In this document: positions 35,401-51,468 of the stretch, piece after piece
Position numbering within the stretch: position 1 is the first letter of the stretch
How the letters are laid out: every line of letters starts with the position of its first letter
Source: Anseranas semipalmata
Lineage: Eukaryota > Chordata > Aves > Anseriformes > Anseranatidae
NCBI GenBank assembly: GCA_013399115.1
Contig: VXAA01006438.1
Coordinates: 139,729 to 203,728 of the forward strand
Length of the DNA: 64,000 nt
Reading direction: 5' to 3'
Program-made: the position numbers and the translations under genes
The notes under the pieces: model-generated
What the model was told of the DNA's origin: nothing
The model's database searches: none
Seen by the model: only the letters and a program-made list of their open reading frames with translations

Positions 35401-38400
35401 AGATATTTCTAGGACAGTTTTTCAGTCATGCCCAGGTCGTCTGCATATTCTGGGGAAAACAGCTCAGCTATAAGAATGCTTCTATAATTATTAAGGGCCT
35501 GACTGTGCAATCAGCACTTTCAAAACACTAGTGATTTCTATGCACTCTGCCAAATGGTGCCTGTCTGGTTATTTCAGAGTCATATTAAATCAGGAAAACC
35601 TTCTGTTAAACCTCTCACTACAGTAGAGACTACGTTGAGAGACACCATTCCTAGAAACTATTGACTGTCTTGCATGTTTTCCTCTATTCCACCATTCCCT
35701 CATGCACATGGACATATGAAAGCAGGAAAGGCAGAGATAATTGAGAGTAAAGCAAGGGATCAAACGTTGGGAACACCCACTATTGCTATTGTGGATGGCA
35801 GGAAAATTGTAGAAAGCACAAGTGGAAGTGAAACTTCTGATGCTTTCCCATAAGGGCTGGGAGCTACCACATCTGACAGCAATATCATACTTGACTATGC
35901 TGTTTTTAGCGCTAGAAGCAAGTGAGAACATGAGGTTGCCAAGCCGAGCATGGTTCACGTGAGACATGCTTGTGTCTTCTTCACAGGTCTCTGAGCCAAA
36001 GAGAACCAACCATTTCTGTTACCCAGAGGCACACACAAGCCAGAAATGCAGGTTTCTATCATGTGCATACCTCTGAGAGACTCTGAGGAGGAGATGCAAA
36101 AAGCATACCCTTATATATCTGCTTGAAAGCAGACCACAGACATTCCAGTTTCTAGCTTATTTTAAAGAGGTCCTGGGAACATTTGTGGAATAAATCAGTA
36201 ACCTATCTCACTGTCTCTCTAGGGTTTTCTCAGAAACACAAGAGGGTCAATTCACTAACCTAGATTTTTAAATGAGAAGAAAAAACTGCTAAGCCCAACA
36301 AGGAAGGCTTTTAAATGTCTGCTCAGGCTGACAAAGCAAACCACTCAGTATAAACCCTGAGGAACAAGAAGTAAAGCTACAAACCAACACCTCATCTTCT
36401 CAGGCACATGCTTATAATACTCTATCTGCTTCTAGTTTTTATCAGCCACAGACAACAATGCAACATTCAGAGAACTGCAGTGGGAGAGAGCAATCTACTG
36501 TCTCATAGTAGCTGGTTTAAGCTTATCATCCCCAGCTAGTAATTATCACTATTTTAATGATTTTTATTCATATATTCAGCATATCACTAGCTCTAGTGAT
36601 AGCGTTAGAGCTCTCAACACTGTTTTCTCATGCAGCCTTTTCACTTATCCCTGGTTTATCCCCAGCAACATGTCTTGCAGCCAGAACAGTATGCATAAGC
36701 TCTGTGCTTCTCCATCTAGGAAGTCCACTTGGGTAAATGCATTACGCAAACAAACTCATTACAAGATTAAGCATAAAGAGCTCTCATCTCTATAATTATA
36801 GTAAAACCATTAAAAAAAAAAAAAAACACTAAACACCAAGTAGCACCTGGAGGCATTGACCATTCCTGTAAGAGTGGGAGACATTTGTACCCAGCTGTTC
36901 AATTTGTTTCTAAGAAAAGAAAAACACCATTACTGCATGTGTCAAAATATTCAGTGTAAGATTGACATAACGATGATCTCACCCTGCAGAACTTAAAGAC
37001 TATTGATAAAATCTGCTTTCTTATTAAAGCATGAGATTTAATTTTAGCTACTATTATAAGTATTAATCATATCTTGCTAGTTGGCAGAGGCTGAGTTGAG
37101 CTTAATGTAAAATTACATGATTTACAGATTTTGGTTTAAAATACTGCATTAAAAGGATACCCACCCAAAATTCTGACCAAAATGCTTGACAAAAAATAAA
37201 ATAGGATACCTCAATATTAGAAGTGTCTCCAGAGCAGATTTACTGAATACAGAAGTACTTCTTTCTATTCAACCCCCATCTACTCACCAGTCAGATCAAA
37301 ACATTTAAGATTCAATTTAGCATAACATGGCTCAGTAAAGAAGAATTGATACTTTTAACAGAGCTATCCCCAAACTGGCATGTCTGAGAAATCAACTGGA
37401 TGGTGTAAATACCTAACAACGACAGGTTCCTTTTATAAACTGAAGAGATCCCCACTGTACTAGCATTTTTACCACCTAAGACGAGGAAGAAAAACTTGTC
37501 TCATGCCAAAAAACTACTGAAGATTTTTTGGGGAAAAAAAATCCAAATTGGGTTGAAGTGTTGAAACCTTCAGATTAAATAAAACACAAAAATCTGAATT
37601 ACTATTTTTAAATACGTTAAGAATGTTTCAAAATAAAAGCTGATTTAAAACAAGTATTTTCTTCAGAGTGTCAAATTGGAAAGGTTCCAAAGCCCCTCCA
37701 AACAGTTCTGCTGGGAAGACATCCTCCATCCCCCCTAGCCAGTCTTCTGGTGAGGACATCATACATTCAGCAAGCCAGCCTCCTGCTCAGACTCTCTGCA
37801 AAGCCATTGGATAGGGGCACTTGCCCAGTGCTTTACAAGCAGCTTGGAGAAATCCTTTTCATGAAGAAGAAAATGAAAACCCAGTTGCAATCTTCAGCAG
37901 ACTTCATCTCTGTGGAGACCAGTGATGACCCCTGCGTGCCTCAGCCTTCATCCTGAGAGCCTACACAGCACCTCTCAGAAACTGATCTCCAACTGCTCTT
38001 TTGGCTACCCTAACCCACAAGCAGGAGGACAGACCAAAACAAAGAATACACCGCCAGTGACCACGCTCAGCCAGCTCTGAGGAGGCCGGGAAGGCAAGTA
38101 TAGGAGAAGAGGCTGGAGACCGTATGGGGCCTGTGGGAAGTGCAAAGTACTGCAGGATCTGGCAGAGGCTGGGAGTGCAGGGCTGGGCCAGGGACCACAC
38201 GAGACCAGCCGAGGGGATTTCATCCCCACCACCACCACCACACCAGGCTCCTTGGCCTGTGCCTCAGCTGGGAAGTGTTCACTGCTCCCTCCCCACAGTG
38301 CCTAAGGCCAACACTGTGAAAAGGAAGGGGAAAGAGGAAGGAACCATCTTCCTCCATCCCTCAGTGTGGCTGGGGGCCGGCCAGCACCTCCAAATCCTGT

Positions 38401-41400
38401 GAGGGCAGATCAAATGCACAGGAGTCAAATCGTGGTCTAGGTAACTCAACAAGCGAGGCACCCTGAGGTATAATTAGATCTCATCAAAAGGTTCAGTGGC
38501 AGCACCAGGCATCAAACAAAACTCACCAAAGCAGTATTTGTTTATTCCAAACTGCTAAAACTCTGATGGCATTTCATTCAAGAGAGTGTTGCTGAATTTC
38601 TGTGGTAACTGTCTGGCTTCCTTCTAATATGAACAAGTTATCTACAGACAGAGAAACAGGAATAACAGTCAATGGTTCGTCTAACACATCTTTCCATGTC
38701 ATGTTGAAGTATGGGCTGCTGAGGGAGGGGAAAGGAGCAAAAACCTGTTACCCACGATCAAAACTTTGTAGAGGAGCAATCAAATATTCTTTTAAACTTG
38801 CAAATCAATAAATAACCCTGGAAACATTCTTTTATTTACTCTGCCATGTAATTTGTCCTAAAGACTGACGGTCCAACTAGCCAGAACATGTGGACTTCAG
38901 GAAAACAAACAAAAATCCCCAAACTGTTGCTATTATTAGGTACATATGAATCAAAATACTGGTTCAAACAAAACATGTATTGCTTCTTATTTTAGGAGGT
39001 GAGGTTATGTAATCCAGTACTGTAGCCAGACTAAACCAAATAAATTGGCAATGGAACAGATTTCAGAAATTACTGAGAAATTCGATCTGGTGAGAAGGAA
39101 GGTCTCTTAGTTCTAGATACATATGACCATTTTCATATCATTTTTGGTTTCAAATGCAAAATTCTATTATAATGATTATTTTGACATGACTTGTAAAATT
39201 CTTCCTACCTAGCTAAAATGATCTCCCCAAAAAGTTGAAGAATTTGTCAGTTTTCCACAGGTTTCTCTTGACATCACTACTAATTGCACATTTAAGAATA
39301 CATCAGTTTGTATTATCCAAATACTTCAAGAAATTTTTAATTGCATTAACTTTTCAAGGGCTACAGACTTTACAGCAGTATACAAATATCACTCAGCACT
39401 GTTTGTGAAACCTCAGAGACTCTAAGGAACGGAAGCATTCAGGATGAAAGGACTTCTTTAAAAAGGATGCTTTTAAACTATGGGAGATCCATGATAGTGG
39501 CAAGCTCCTGCCCAAAATGACCTAGAAACAGTTTCATTTAACCACCAAGACAAGTTGTTGGTGTCAAAACACTGGTATAAATGAAAGCTAGCTTCCCAGG
39601 TGACAGTCCTCCTACCAGCTTATCATGAGATCTCTGTCTCAGCAAATCCTAATCAAACACTATCAAAATAGACAAAAGGACTAAACTTTCTGGGGACGAG
39701 CAGGATCTTTTTCAGTGTTGTATCCCTAGTTCCCGGTCATACAAACAGCCGTGACAATCTGTAAGTGGATTAAGTCCACAACAGCTTCATCTCCACAGGA
39801 AGTGGGATTAAAAGGTTTATTGCTACTATGACAACAGCCAGGTTCTGCTGTTCTTAAAATAGTTTTAAAACCTTAGCAGTGACTGGAAATGTGTACATCC
39901 CCCCTGTAGGATTCATCATGTACTAAATACAGTCTTGCAAAAGGAAATCGTATTTTATAACAGCCTACTTTTTTTAAACCTATATTTTTACCGTGCTCTT
40001 TAATCCCTTGGCTAAGAATAGAAAGCGGTAAAAAAGGCACTGTGCTGCCGTGCGGCTGTGATTACAGTTTTAGAAGTGATTATTGCTTGTAGACACCAGG
40101 ACAGGCATTGCACTCTCACTCCTGCTCCAATTTAGTTTGTTTCTTGTCCTGACAGTAACCAAACCCCTTACTAAACAGAATGCATCAGAGACTAACCAGC
40201 CCACAAGCTGGGTGCTGCCAGATGCCAGCCATTTCTGATGTTACAAATCTTCCCCTTGACATCCGCAGGTATTCTGCTGCATCTCACTTTAAATTAGCTC
40301 CTCCTCAGAGATAACAACTGCATGTGTAATTTGTTCATTCTCAAACAGGTTGTGCTGAGGACATAAGTCTGCCAATAACCTGATGGTAACAGGATGGCCT
40401 CCATTTGAGTACGCTATTCTATCAGTAATGAGCACTTTATTGTTGAGCATGGCTAAATAAACCATTGATTCAATCAGATATGCAGCTACTAAATACGATG
40501 AGCATGCAGCTGAGCTGAGGCATTCTCCATGTATGTTCATGCTGACTTGTACAATAAAACAGTAAGAAGTACAATGCTTAATTCTGATTGCAGCACTACC
40601 CAGATCAAAGTGGGTAACCCTTATCTAAAATAACTGAAATAAAAAAATACATATATATGAACAGAGAAGCCTATTCATTACTCTGGACAGTTTAGACTAA
40701 AAACATATTTCAAAACAAAGAAAAAGCAAGTCTAATCCCATTACATTGGTGCTATCCATTAGTGTCTCTTGATGCCAAGCTGAAATAATCTTCCTACAGC
40801 AAAAGGAACATTAAAAAGAAGCGGAACAAACTCAAGTTGTAAGCCTCACGAAGCAATTGTTTCCTTATTGAAAGAACAGTTGTTAGCTCCAGTCAGTGAA
40901 GTCAGTTCTTTTCTCTCTGGAGTTCACAACTCCTGACATTTACAGACCAGAATTTGTCCTTAAACATACTTTTAATTCCAATTTATAGGTAATTCAAAAA
41001 TACCTAGTAGTGACTACTCAGATCAAGCTGAATTCTCCATGCAAGCTGATGCTGTCATTACAAGAAACTTACTTACCTATCCCTAAAAGATTACATTAAA
41101 AATGTAATGGAGTAAGAAAATAAATTGGTAATTAAATTAGAATATTAGAATCATATCTCAAAGTTCGGTATTTGACCTCAGTAAGATGAATTAAGCAATC
41201 CACATATTCTGGCAATGCAATCAACTGCAGTTATGTCCTTCAAGCCCCATGCATTTAAATTTTACAGTAACTTTAAGGAGGAAGCCTCTTAAAATCAATG
41301 TACTTCTTTTAAACCTTTTACGTTTAACAAGGACAGTTACATCAGCAAAATAAGTTTTAAGTGCTTGTTCTACTTCTTGAGGAGACGACGGTCTACAAAG

Positions 41401-41557
41401 TGTAGATATTTACTGAATACTTCTTTTCACACAATTTGAAAAACCACAAGCTTCCTTTTTCTATTTTGGATATAACAGTTACATGCATGACAAATTCTTC
41501 ACAATTATTTGTTCTGTTCTTGTTATCATTTAATGGAAATTTTATATTTATGCAGAA
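32440..41557. other. intergenic region, nothing recognised
   Basis: About 9 kb between the small coiled-coil gene and the CR1 element. It holds only homopolymer runs and ORFs lacking domain or splice support. A modestly GC-rich stretch at 38.06-38.40 kb has no recognisable coding content. Confidence 0.6.
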
Positions 41558-43264
41558 ACGGAATTGTTTTGTTTGGAAGGGAGCTCTTGAGATCACCTAG
41601 TCCACCCTAACTGCTCAAGCAGGATCAAGCTACAGTAGATTGTCCAGGACTGCATCCACTTGGATTTTGAGCATCTCCACAGAGACTTCACATTTTTGTG
41701 GCCCTGTACTGGATTCACTCCAGTAAGCCCTGTCTTTCTTGGACAGGGGAATCCCGAACTGGACACACTACTCCAGATGCAACCTAACCAGTGCTGAACA
41801 GACAGGAAGGATCACCTTCATTGACCTGTTGACAACATTCCTCCTACTGCAGCCCCCGGATGCTGTTGGCCTTCTTTGCTGTGAGGGTGCATTGCAGGCT
41901 CGCGGTCAGCCTGCTGTTCACCATGACCCTGAGGCCCCTCTCTGCAAGCTGCTTTCCAGCTGGTCAGTCTCCAGCAGGTACTGCTGCCTGGGATTACTCC
42001 TCCCCAGGTGCAGTGCTTTGCACTTCCCTTTCCTGAATTTCATGAAATTCCTTTCAGCTCATGTCTCCAGCCTGTTGAGGTCCCTGAGCCTGTTGAGCAC
42101 ACTCAAGCTGTTGTATCAGCCACTCCTCCATTTTGTATTATCTGCAAACTTGTTGAGAGTGCACTCCATTCCACTGCCTACATCATTAATAAAGATGTTT
42201 AACAGCAATGACCCCAGTATTGAGCCCTGGGTTACACCACTACTGACTTACCTCCAAGTGCACGTTGTGCTGCTGACCACATGCCTCTGGAGCTGGATGT
42301 TCTGTCAGTTTTCAGTCCATCTCACTATCCACTTACCTAAACCATATTTTGTCTGCTTGTCTGGTGGTGATGTTATGGGAGACAGTATCAAAAGCTTTAC
42401 TGAAGTCAAACAACATGAATTGTTCTCTCATCATCCAGCAAGCTAGCCACCTCATTGTAAAAGGCAATGACATTGCTCAAGCAACATTCGTCCTTTGAAG
42501 TCCGTATTAACTACTCGCCATCAACTTCTTGCCCTTAACGTGTTTGGAAATACTTTTTTTTAATTTTCTCTCTATCACCTTCCCAGGAACTGAGGGGAGG
42601 CTGACTGACCTGTAGCTCCCCAGATCTTCCTTTTTGCCCTTGTTGAAGATAGGACTGATATTTGCTGTCTTCTAGTCTTCAGAAACCTCTTCCAGCTGCC
42701 AAAACAATTCAAAGACAATGGAGAGTGGCCTCACAGTAACACCAGCCAGCTCCCTCAGCACTCATGCATGCAGCCTGTCAGGCCTCACAGACTGCGCATC
42801 CAGTAACTTGATCCTCCTCCACCGATCGTAAGTCTACCTTTTTCCAGACTTTCCCTCTGGTCTCAGCAGTATGGGATTCGTTAAGGCTAGTCTTACCAAT
42901 AAAGACACAGGCAAATGCATTGACTTGGCCATCTCCATGTCATTTGTCACCAGTTCCCCATCCCCATTCATCATGGGGCCCACCTCTTTTCCCTAGTCTT
43001 TCTTCTGCTGTTACATAGCTGTAAAATCCTTTCTGGTTGCCCTTCACATTTCTTGCCAGATTCAATTCCAGATCAGCCTTGGCTGTGCTCCTCCTGGGTC
43101 ATCTGCCCCTGCTTCCACCTCTTGTACACTTTATGTTTGAGTTCAGTTAGGAGTTCCTTGCTCATCCCTGCAGGCCTCCTACTGCCTGTGCTCGATTTTC
43201 TGCTTGTCAGGATGGACCTTTCTTGAAGTCTTCCATGCTGACCTTTCACACAGAGACAAGGCAA
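41558..43264 (-). mobile_element. CR1 LINE, 5'-truncated and decayed
   Basis: The element runs on the minus strand with its 3' end at about 41558. The plus strand there reads TTGGAAGGGAGCTCTTGAG and then ATCACCTAGTCC, the usual antisense start of avian CR1. Reverse-transcriptase remnants follow upstream. The antisense of the LVRPHLEYCVQFW block is near 41750-41790, and GTTATGGGAGACAGTATCAA then AGCTTTACTGAAGTCAA is at 42374-42410. Near the 5' side, minus frames read SRRPAGMSKELLTELKHK and VYKRWKQG (about 43085-43190), typical of CR1 ORF2 before the RT domain. About 350 bases of the 3' RT/UTR region seem deleted near 41695. Frameshifts make it inactive. The 235-codon plus-strand ORF across it is antisense and spurious. 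Confidence 0.92.
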
Positions 43265-43779
43265 ACCCCCAAAGAAATATCTTCAATAGCAGTCAGTCAA
43301 CTAAGACATTTAACTTTGTAGTGAATACTTATCCAAAAGAAAACAAAAAATGCTCCCAGGGTAAAGGACTTTTTCCTATCGTATTGATAATGAAGTCAGT
43401 ACCAAAGTAACAATACAGTTCATGAAGCGCTTTCTGTCTGAACAACCTATGTATTTTTCCTAAGTAACACTAAGCTTCATCGTGCAAAGTAGTGTTTGAA
43501 TATAATCTCATACAGCTTTTTTCATGCCTTAATCATAACTTATGGTCGCTTTTGCAACAGGTTTTGACCAACTCTTTAACTTGAAAAGTAGCATTTAGAA
43601 GAGAGTACTTCTACAGAAATCAGTTTTAAGAAGCTATTCCACTGTGAAATAAACTACTTAAGCATATTAAGACAGAAATCTTACTTGTTAAATAGCTACA
43701 CTGTTTAGGCCTCTAATAGCATTAAATGGTGGCTTAAAATAATATAGAAAAAGCGAGATAAGTCAGGATCCATGCATTT

Positions 43780-46700
43780 TTTATTTTAATAATTAGACAA
43801 ATACAGGAAAATTTGCAATAATCTATCAAAAATGTATCTTACCAAGAACTGGAAAGGTGTTTAAAAAACATTCACATTCAATTTATATTATGTACAAACC
43901 AGTGTTTGTAAAAATGAAAACAGCAAATGCTTTGAGTGTAAAAGAATTCCATTCTAGTTCATGTTTCAGCGTTCCCAATGACCAAGTTACCACTGAGATG
44001 CAATCACAGTGCAGACATTTTCCACAGTCTATTATACTCATTTCAATAGCATCACTGCCAAAAGTATTACTTTTTTTTTTTTAAAGCATTTTAAGAAGTT
44101 TCTTCATACAGTACCATCCACCCAAAATGTACTCCAGCATATTTTATTCTTCACTGCAGTAATGGCAGAACAGTTGTTAGCTACAGGTCCAGAGTGCATA
44201 CAATATATATCTATATCACTATAAGTACAGATACATATCTATATATCCAAGAAGCACCAGTCTCCTATGCCTGGAAAAGCCAGAGTCTGTTTGTACCTTG
44301 AGGAGATCAGCCATTTTTAGTGGAGCACAGCCCTTGAATATTTGGCTCAAAGTCAAAATTATCCGCCTAGTCAGAACTATTCTGAATGTGTTGCAATATA
44401 CAAGTGCGTACCTTCAAGACTCACCTCACATTGATCACACTTGAATTCGAGTGCCACCTCAATAGCCATACATAGATATGACAATGTCATACACCTTTGC
44501 TATAAGAACAGCTTCTGGGGATCTCTTGTCTTTTTGCTCTGGATTAAATCCTCAATGCCAAAAAATGAGAAATGAAAGTGGCTATATTTTAGGCAAATCT
44601 GTAACTCAGTACTATGTTTTTTATTTTATTATTATTTTTTTTAAATTTGCAGAAGAGTAGCTAAAGAAGAAGACTAATCATTAATTTAAGCTGAAAGGGG
44701 AGAGAAAGCTATCAAGATACCCAGTTTCAAAGTATGACTACTGAAAGAAGTCAAACAACTGTTACCATTTAGTCTGCTTTGGGCACAAAACGGGTGAATC
44801 AAGCTACTGGGGTTACACAACAGTTCTTTGAGAGCTACAGCCTAATGTGCTGCATTAACATACTAATTTAATAATAATGAGCAACTCTCAAAAATGCAGA
44901 CTACATATCAGAACTCTTTCAGTTAAACCAAGCTAACCAAGTTGAAATGGTTTACAACCTCAGTAAGATTGGTGTTTTAAGACAAAGGAGAGGGAAGTTA
45001 CACAACCTTCACACTCACGCAGAAACAACCCAAATGCAAACAAACCTTTTCTTAACTGCACCTTACGGACCCAAGTCCTTGAGATGATCTTTAGTTGCAA
45101 GATCTCATTTGGTACACAAGGTAACAGGACTCAGTGCAAGAGGACAAATCTAGAAAATTTCAAACAGTTTTTGACATTGCTGTTGTTGAATGTGTACTTA
45201 AGACTTGGTAATAAGCAGCGTACTGTAACATATATTGGCCTTGGCTTGAAAAGCAGGTTTCCCTTTTTAATTTGAGATTCATATACATAAACTTTAACAA
45301 CAGTTTCTGTGAAAACATATGTTATAGTCTCCACCTCTGTAATGTCACACTAGCTCAGAAATTAAAACTTTAGGACAGTAGAAACAGCTCTGGAGAGAAG
45401 AAGACTGCAATTTAGTGTTTGAAGATTCTGAGCTCTTCCTTGGGTTGTATATCTAACACCATTCAAGTATGTTGGAAGGCTTTTGCGTATTTCTATGGAT
45501 TCGAAAGCAACTCTTAACGGAGCCAGTATTCCAATGGTACATATTTAAGCCATAAAAACAAACAATAAAGACAACTGCTGCATTTCAGTAACATCTCTTA
45601 ACTGAGACTCGGCTCAGATATGCAAACAGATGCTAGTGGTGCTAACTCTTAGCAAACCTGTTCTATACAATAAAATTAGTTAGGATGCCCAATAAAACAT
45701 GCAAGGGAAATTTTCTTAGATAAAATGCTCAGGAAAAGAACAAGTTACAATAGTATAAAAAACCTCAGAGTCCCGGTAAGTGGAAAAAAAGCCTGTTTTA
45801 AGTCAGGCTTCATTTCAGCAAAACATGGAACAGTGATTTAAGCTAGAAAACACAAGCAAGTTTGCTTTGAAAAGTCAGTGTAAGGAATTTTGATATGCTT
45901 ACTTTATTAATGCTATCCACGATGAATAAGCACACAAATGAGATGAATAAAAGTACTTTAGAGGAGACAAGACAATGTATTTTATGCAAACGTAAATGCT
46001 AACATTACAGTTAGCAACTCATACTGGAAAAGACAGACATTTCCAAGGACAATCAAAGAAAGTAAACCTTTCTTCATTTTAAAACAGATTTATACATCAC
46101 AGTCTTTCTTCTCTTACTTCGGCAATGGTTGGTGAGCATCTGTGGTGTCTCAGTCCTTTGAATCTATAGGCACTGAAACAAAGCCCCAGAAAAAAGGGCA
46201 AAAGGAGTTTGTGTTGGGATTTTGACAGTTGTCCTACTTGGCAAGGACTCCAGAATCAAGATGCAAGTAAAATGGAATGCCCATCAAGAGTATCCACTCC
46301 CTATGCTTCCCTCAGAAGGAAAAAAAAAAAAAAAGAGTTGTACAGAGTAAGAGCCTGCAGCAAAAACAGCTTAATCTCGTACAGATCTCATTTCCAAGCA
46401 ATTATGCATAAAGAAGTTCTTTCAAATGAAGAACAAAATAGAGTTTAGCAGTTTGAAGGTTAGAATCAATTCTTTATCTTGTAAGAAAGAAGTTCAAAAT
46501 CTTATATCTTCTTTTCAGCAATTTTGAGTTGTCTTTCATTTCTCCAGTCTTCTGTTCCTCACAGGAGAGGTAATTAAATTGAAGAGGGCCACAGATTTTG
46601 TTCCTTTGTAACATTAAGTAATGTCTCACCAAACTTAAGTATCCTCAACAACAACAAAAAATTCCCTGCCCAATCTGGGTCTTAGATGATTGAATGACCA

Positions 46701-47800
46701 ATACTTCACAACAGAACTGTAAACCACATTTTTGAAGAGAAAAATTTCAGTGAAACATTACAAGTGCTACCAATAGCACATCGGCCTCTAGATCTGGCAA
46801 GCTACAATCCATCTGGGACTGTTGTGAATGTCTACTTATTTCATGAAAATTTCAATAGAACGAACATATAGTAACAATGCAGTCTATGCTGTTAGTGGCT
46901 GTTCTCAAATGCAGGGTCTGAAGTGGTGTTCTAAAAAAATGATTTGCAAGAGCACAAACAGTAAGTCCTAAAATTGCCTTTTAGTGTAGTTTACCAACCT
47001 TTTAGAATCTTAGATCAAAATTAGGACTTGATGATCCGTTATGTCATGTAATTCAGTACAAGCCTAAGTAGCTACATAAACTGGAGCAGGTGTACAGAAG
47101 GTGCACTCCATGCTTGAGAATACAAAGAATTAAAACTCAGAAGAGGCTCTAGTTCCAGTGTGGAAAAAAGAAAGCTTTTAAACTCTCTAAACCAAGCGCA
47201 CTCAGGCACAGAGGCTATGAAGTGATGGAGCACTCTTACAGAGTGACAGTACTTTCTCCCTGTGTTGAATTGCTACAAAGTCCTTTTTCCTTACACAAAG
47301 TAGAGTCAGATCCAGCTGTCAAAAGAATCACTGCTGAAGAAGTTTGAATTGGGTTCTCTCTCTTCAAATGGCTTACAGGGACAAGTTCCATTTGATTTTT
47401 CAGCTTCCTCCGTCAACATGAAGGAAATCCTGAGCACCCTTAATGCTTTGAAAATAATCAACCTGTGGTAAGAGATCACATTGCTGGTGGAAGCATTAGC
47501 AATTTTCACACAGGTGGTCCTTACCAGAGATATGTATATCAGATTATCTCTGATATAATAGCACCCGGTTTAGACCAGCCATCAGGAAGAAACCACTTTC
47601 ACACAGGAAAATTCATATGGTGCCCAGTGCAGCAGTTGTCTCAGAAAAAAAAAAAAACACTGGAGGAAGTTGTAATGATTCAGGCTTGGAATCTTGAGTA
47701 TTAAGCTTCAGTTTCACTTGAGAACTGAGGGAAAAATGTTTTTCCTCCTCCCAGATTTGCTACAAATACAAATATCCATAGAATACGAGCATCAAGTGTG
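43780..47800 (-). other. PSEN1: probable PSEN1 3' UTR and 3' flank
   Basis: AT-rich sequence downstream of the PSEN1 stop. Several AATAAA signals occur on the minus strand (for example 45908-45903 and 43785-43780), so the 3' end is uncertain. Presenilin-1 mRNAs in other vertebrates can have multi-kilobase 3' UTRs. No ORF of note. Confidence 0.4.
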
Positions 47801-48070
<270 letters not shown>

Positions 48071-48167
48071 CTAAACTAAAAGGTGTGATGGATGTACAGC
48101 CAATGCAAATCACAGCTGAAGCCCTCATCAGTTTTCAGTCAGGCCACCAAATAAACCAATTCCAAAT

Positions 48168-48187
48168 CAAAAAAAAAAAAAAAAAAA
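48168..48187. repeat. poly(A) run in a PSEN1 intron
   Basis: About 20 consecutive A on the plus strand, in the 305-bp last intron (47957-48261). Confidence 0.9.
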
Positions 48188-48249
48188 CAACTTAGCAGTT
48201 ATGACTTTGTCCCCGATGAACATAAGAAACTATCACTATCATCTTGTCA

Positions 48250-50146
<1,897 letters not shown>

Positions 50147-50314
50147 GTTCTTCGGGGTCTTCACTGGTTTGAGAGTTACTGGGTAGAGCCTGAACAGCAG
50201 CTCGTGATTCAGGTGTTGATTCAATGGGTCCTATTCTGTTGTCTCTTTGTTGCTGCCATTCCTGACTAAAGCCACCATCATCTGCTTCAGCATCTTCATT
50301 CTGAGTCTGGTTTG
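50147..50314 (-). CDS. PSEN1: PSEN1 exon: large cytosolic loop
   Basis: 168 bp, acceptor CAG 50317-50315, donor GTGAGT from 50146. It encodes the hydrophilic TM6-TM7 loop with [23 protein letters not shown] and the conserved [10 protein letters not shown], ending SEDPEE. The loop is shorter than human by two codons and more divergent than the membrane segments, as expected for this region. Confidence 0.96.
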
Positions 50315-51167
50315 CTGGAGGAATAAAGACATTTAAAATATACTTGAAAAACAAAACATCTAACACATGACACTCTCTCCACAAAAAACGTCATAGAAAA
50401 GCGATGGAAAAGAGTTGTTCCATAATATTTAGCAACATCTAATATTGGCACACACCATTACAAGAGATTCTCACGATTTTAATACTTTTTTAAACACTTG
50501 TGAGTCAACATGCACTCTGCAGTCACTGCATCTACATGTTGCACTCAAGTCCTAGTATTCAGGAGTACTTTGATAAAACAGAGTGGAAGTTCTGTGGTGA
50601 CCTAATTTAAAGAATTAACTCTCATCTAATATTAGCTTCTCTAGTCAGTAAAGTATTGACACTTTAATTTTCCAGTAAAATAGAAAACTTTCAGTAAAGA
50701 ATGGAGAAGACTATACACCCCTTCAAGCACGGCAAATTCAGAAACTCTGCTCTGCTGAGACATACATGTAAACAAACAAAACCTATGTTTTTAAATACTA
50801 GCTGCATAGCTAAGAGGGCTAGACACATTTCCATGGGATACCAATATAAATATGAGTTAACACTATATTATATTAATCCAATTTGACAACCAATTGAGCT
50901 CAGTCAATAGTTGTTTACGGAGAGTCATTTCACCACCAACATCCTGGGTTCCAGGATAATAAATGCAAGAACACTAGTTACACAATAAGTGAGGAATTTT
51001 TTCAGTCTTGATGGATTTTTTTTCGGTCATCATTCCTAATAAGGCTTCTGCTCTTTCACTCTTCTACAGGAGCCAGTACACTTAAAAAGCTAAAAACCAT
51101 GTCTCCATAAACATGTATTCCAATAAAATGACAACGATAAAGAAAAGCTTGTCAAAGAAAAACTCAC
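50315..51167 (-). other. PSEN1: PSEN1 intron, 0.85 kb
   Basis: Between the 87-bp exon and the loop exon. Nothing else recognised. Confidence 0.85.
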
Positions 51168-51254
51168 CTTGTTTATCATAAGTGGAGTTTTTAGAAGCTT
51201 TCCTTTGGGCTTCTGGATCTTCCTCAGCCATGTTCACTAGCCATACCATTGTTG
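51168..51254 (-). CDS. PSEN1: PSEN1 exon: endoproteolysis region
   Basis: 87 bp (same as the human exon 9), acceptor TAG 51257-51255, donor GTGAG from 51167. It encodes [20 protein letters not shown] and then KNSTYDKQ. This region contains the site where human presenilin 1 is cut into N- and C-terminal fragments. Confidence 0.97.
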
Positions 51255-51362
51255 CTATTAAAAACAAACAGCATAGCTAATAATATCTTCAGATGCATGC
51301 AATTCTGAGCTAGTGTTGGCACCAATCCATTGTTTTTCTATTCTTTTGGTACAACTACCTTT

Positions 51363-51468
51363 CACATGAGGCAATTTTACTCTCATTAAATCACAGTAAT
51401 ATCTGGAACACAGCCAGTACCAGCTACAACATGCATTTACAGAATTTGATGAACCCAAGTTTTATTTT
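51363..51468 (+). repeat. intronic direct duplication B, copy 1
   Basis: About 105 bases that recur at 52064-52168 in the same orientation. Shared blocks include GGAACACAGCCAGTACCAGC, TACAACATGCAT and ACAGAATTTGATGAAC. Few differences, so this is a fairly recent or constrained duplication. Confidence 0.95.

Noticed and set aside
38061..38400. GC-richer stretch as a possible exon cluster
   Set aside because: No protein motif or convincing splice pair on either strand.
41739..42446. 235-codon plus-strand ORF as a protein gene
   Set aside because: It is antisense to the reverse-transcriptase region of a CR1 LINE; the translated sequence has no domain.
43073..43264. Minus-strand ORF as a small host gene
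   Set aside because: SRRPAGMSKELLTELKHK and VYKRWKQG are CR1 ORF2 remnants.
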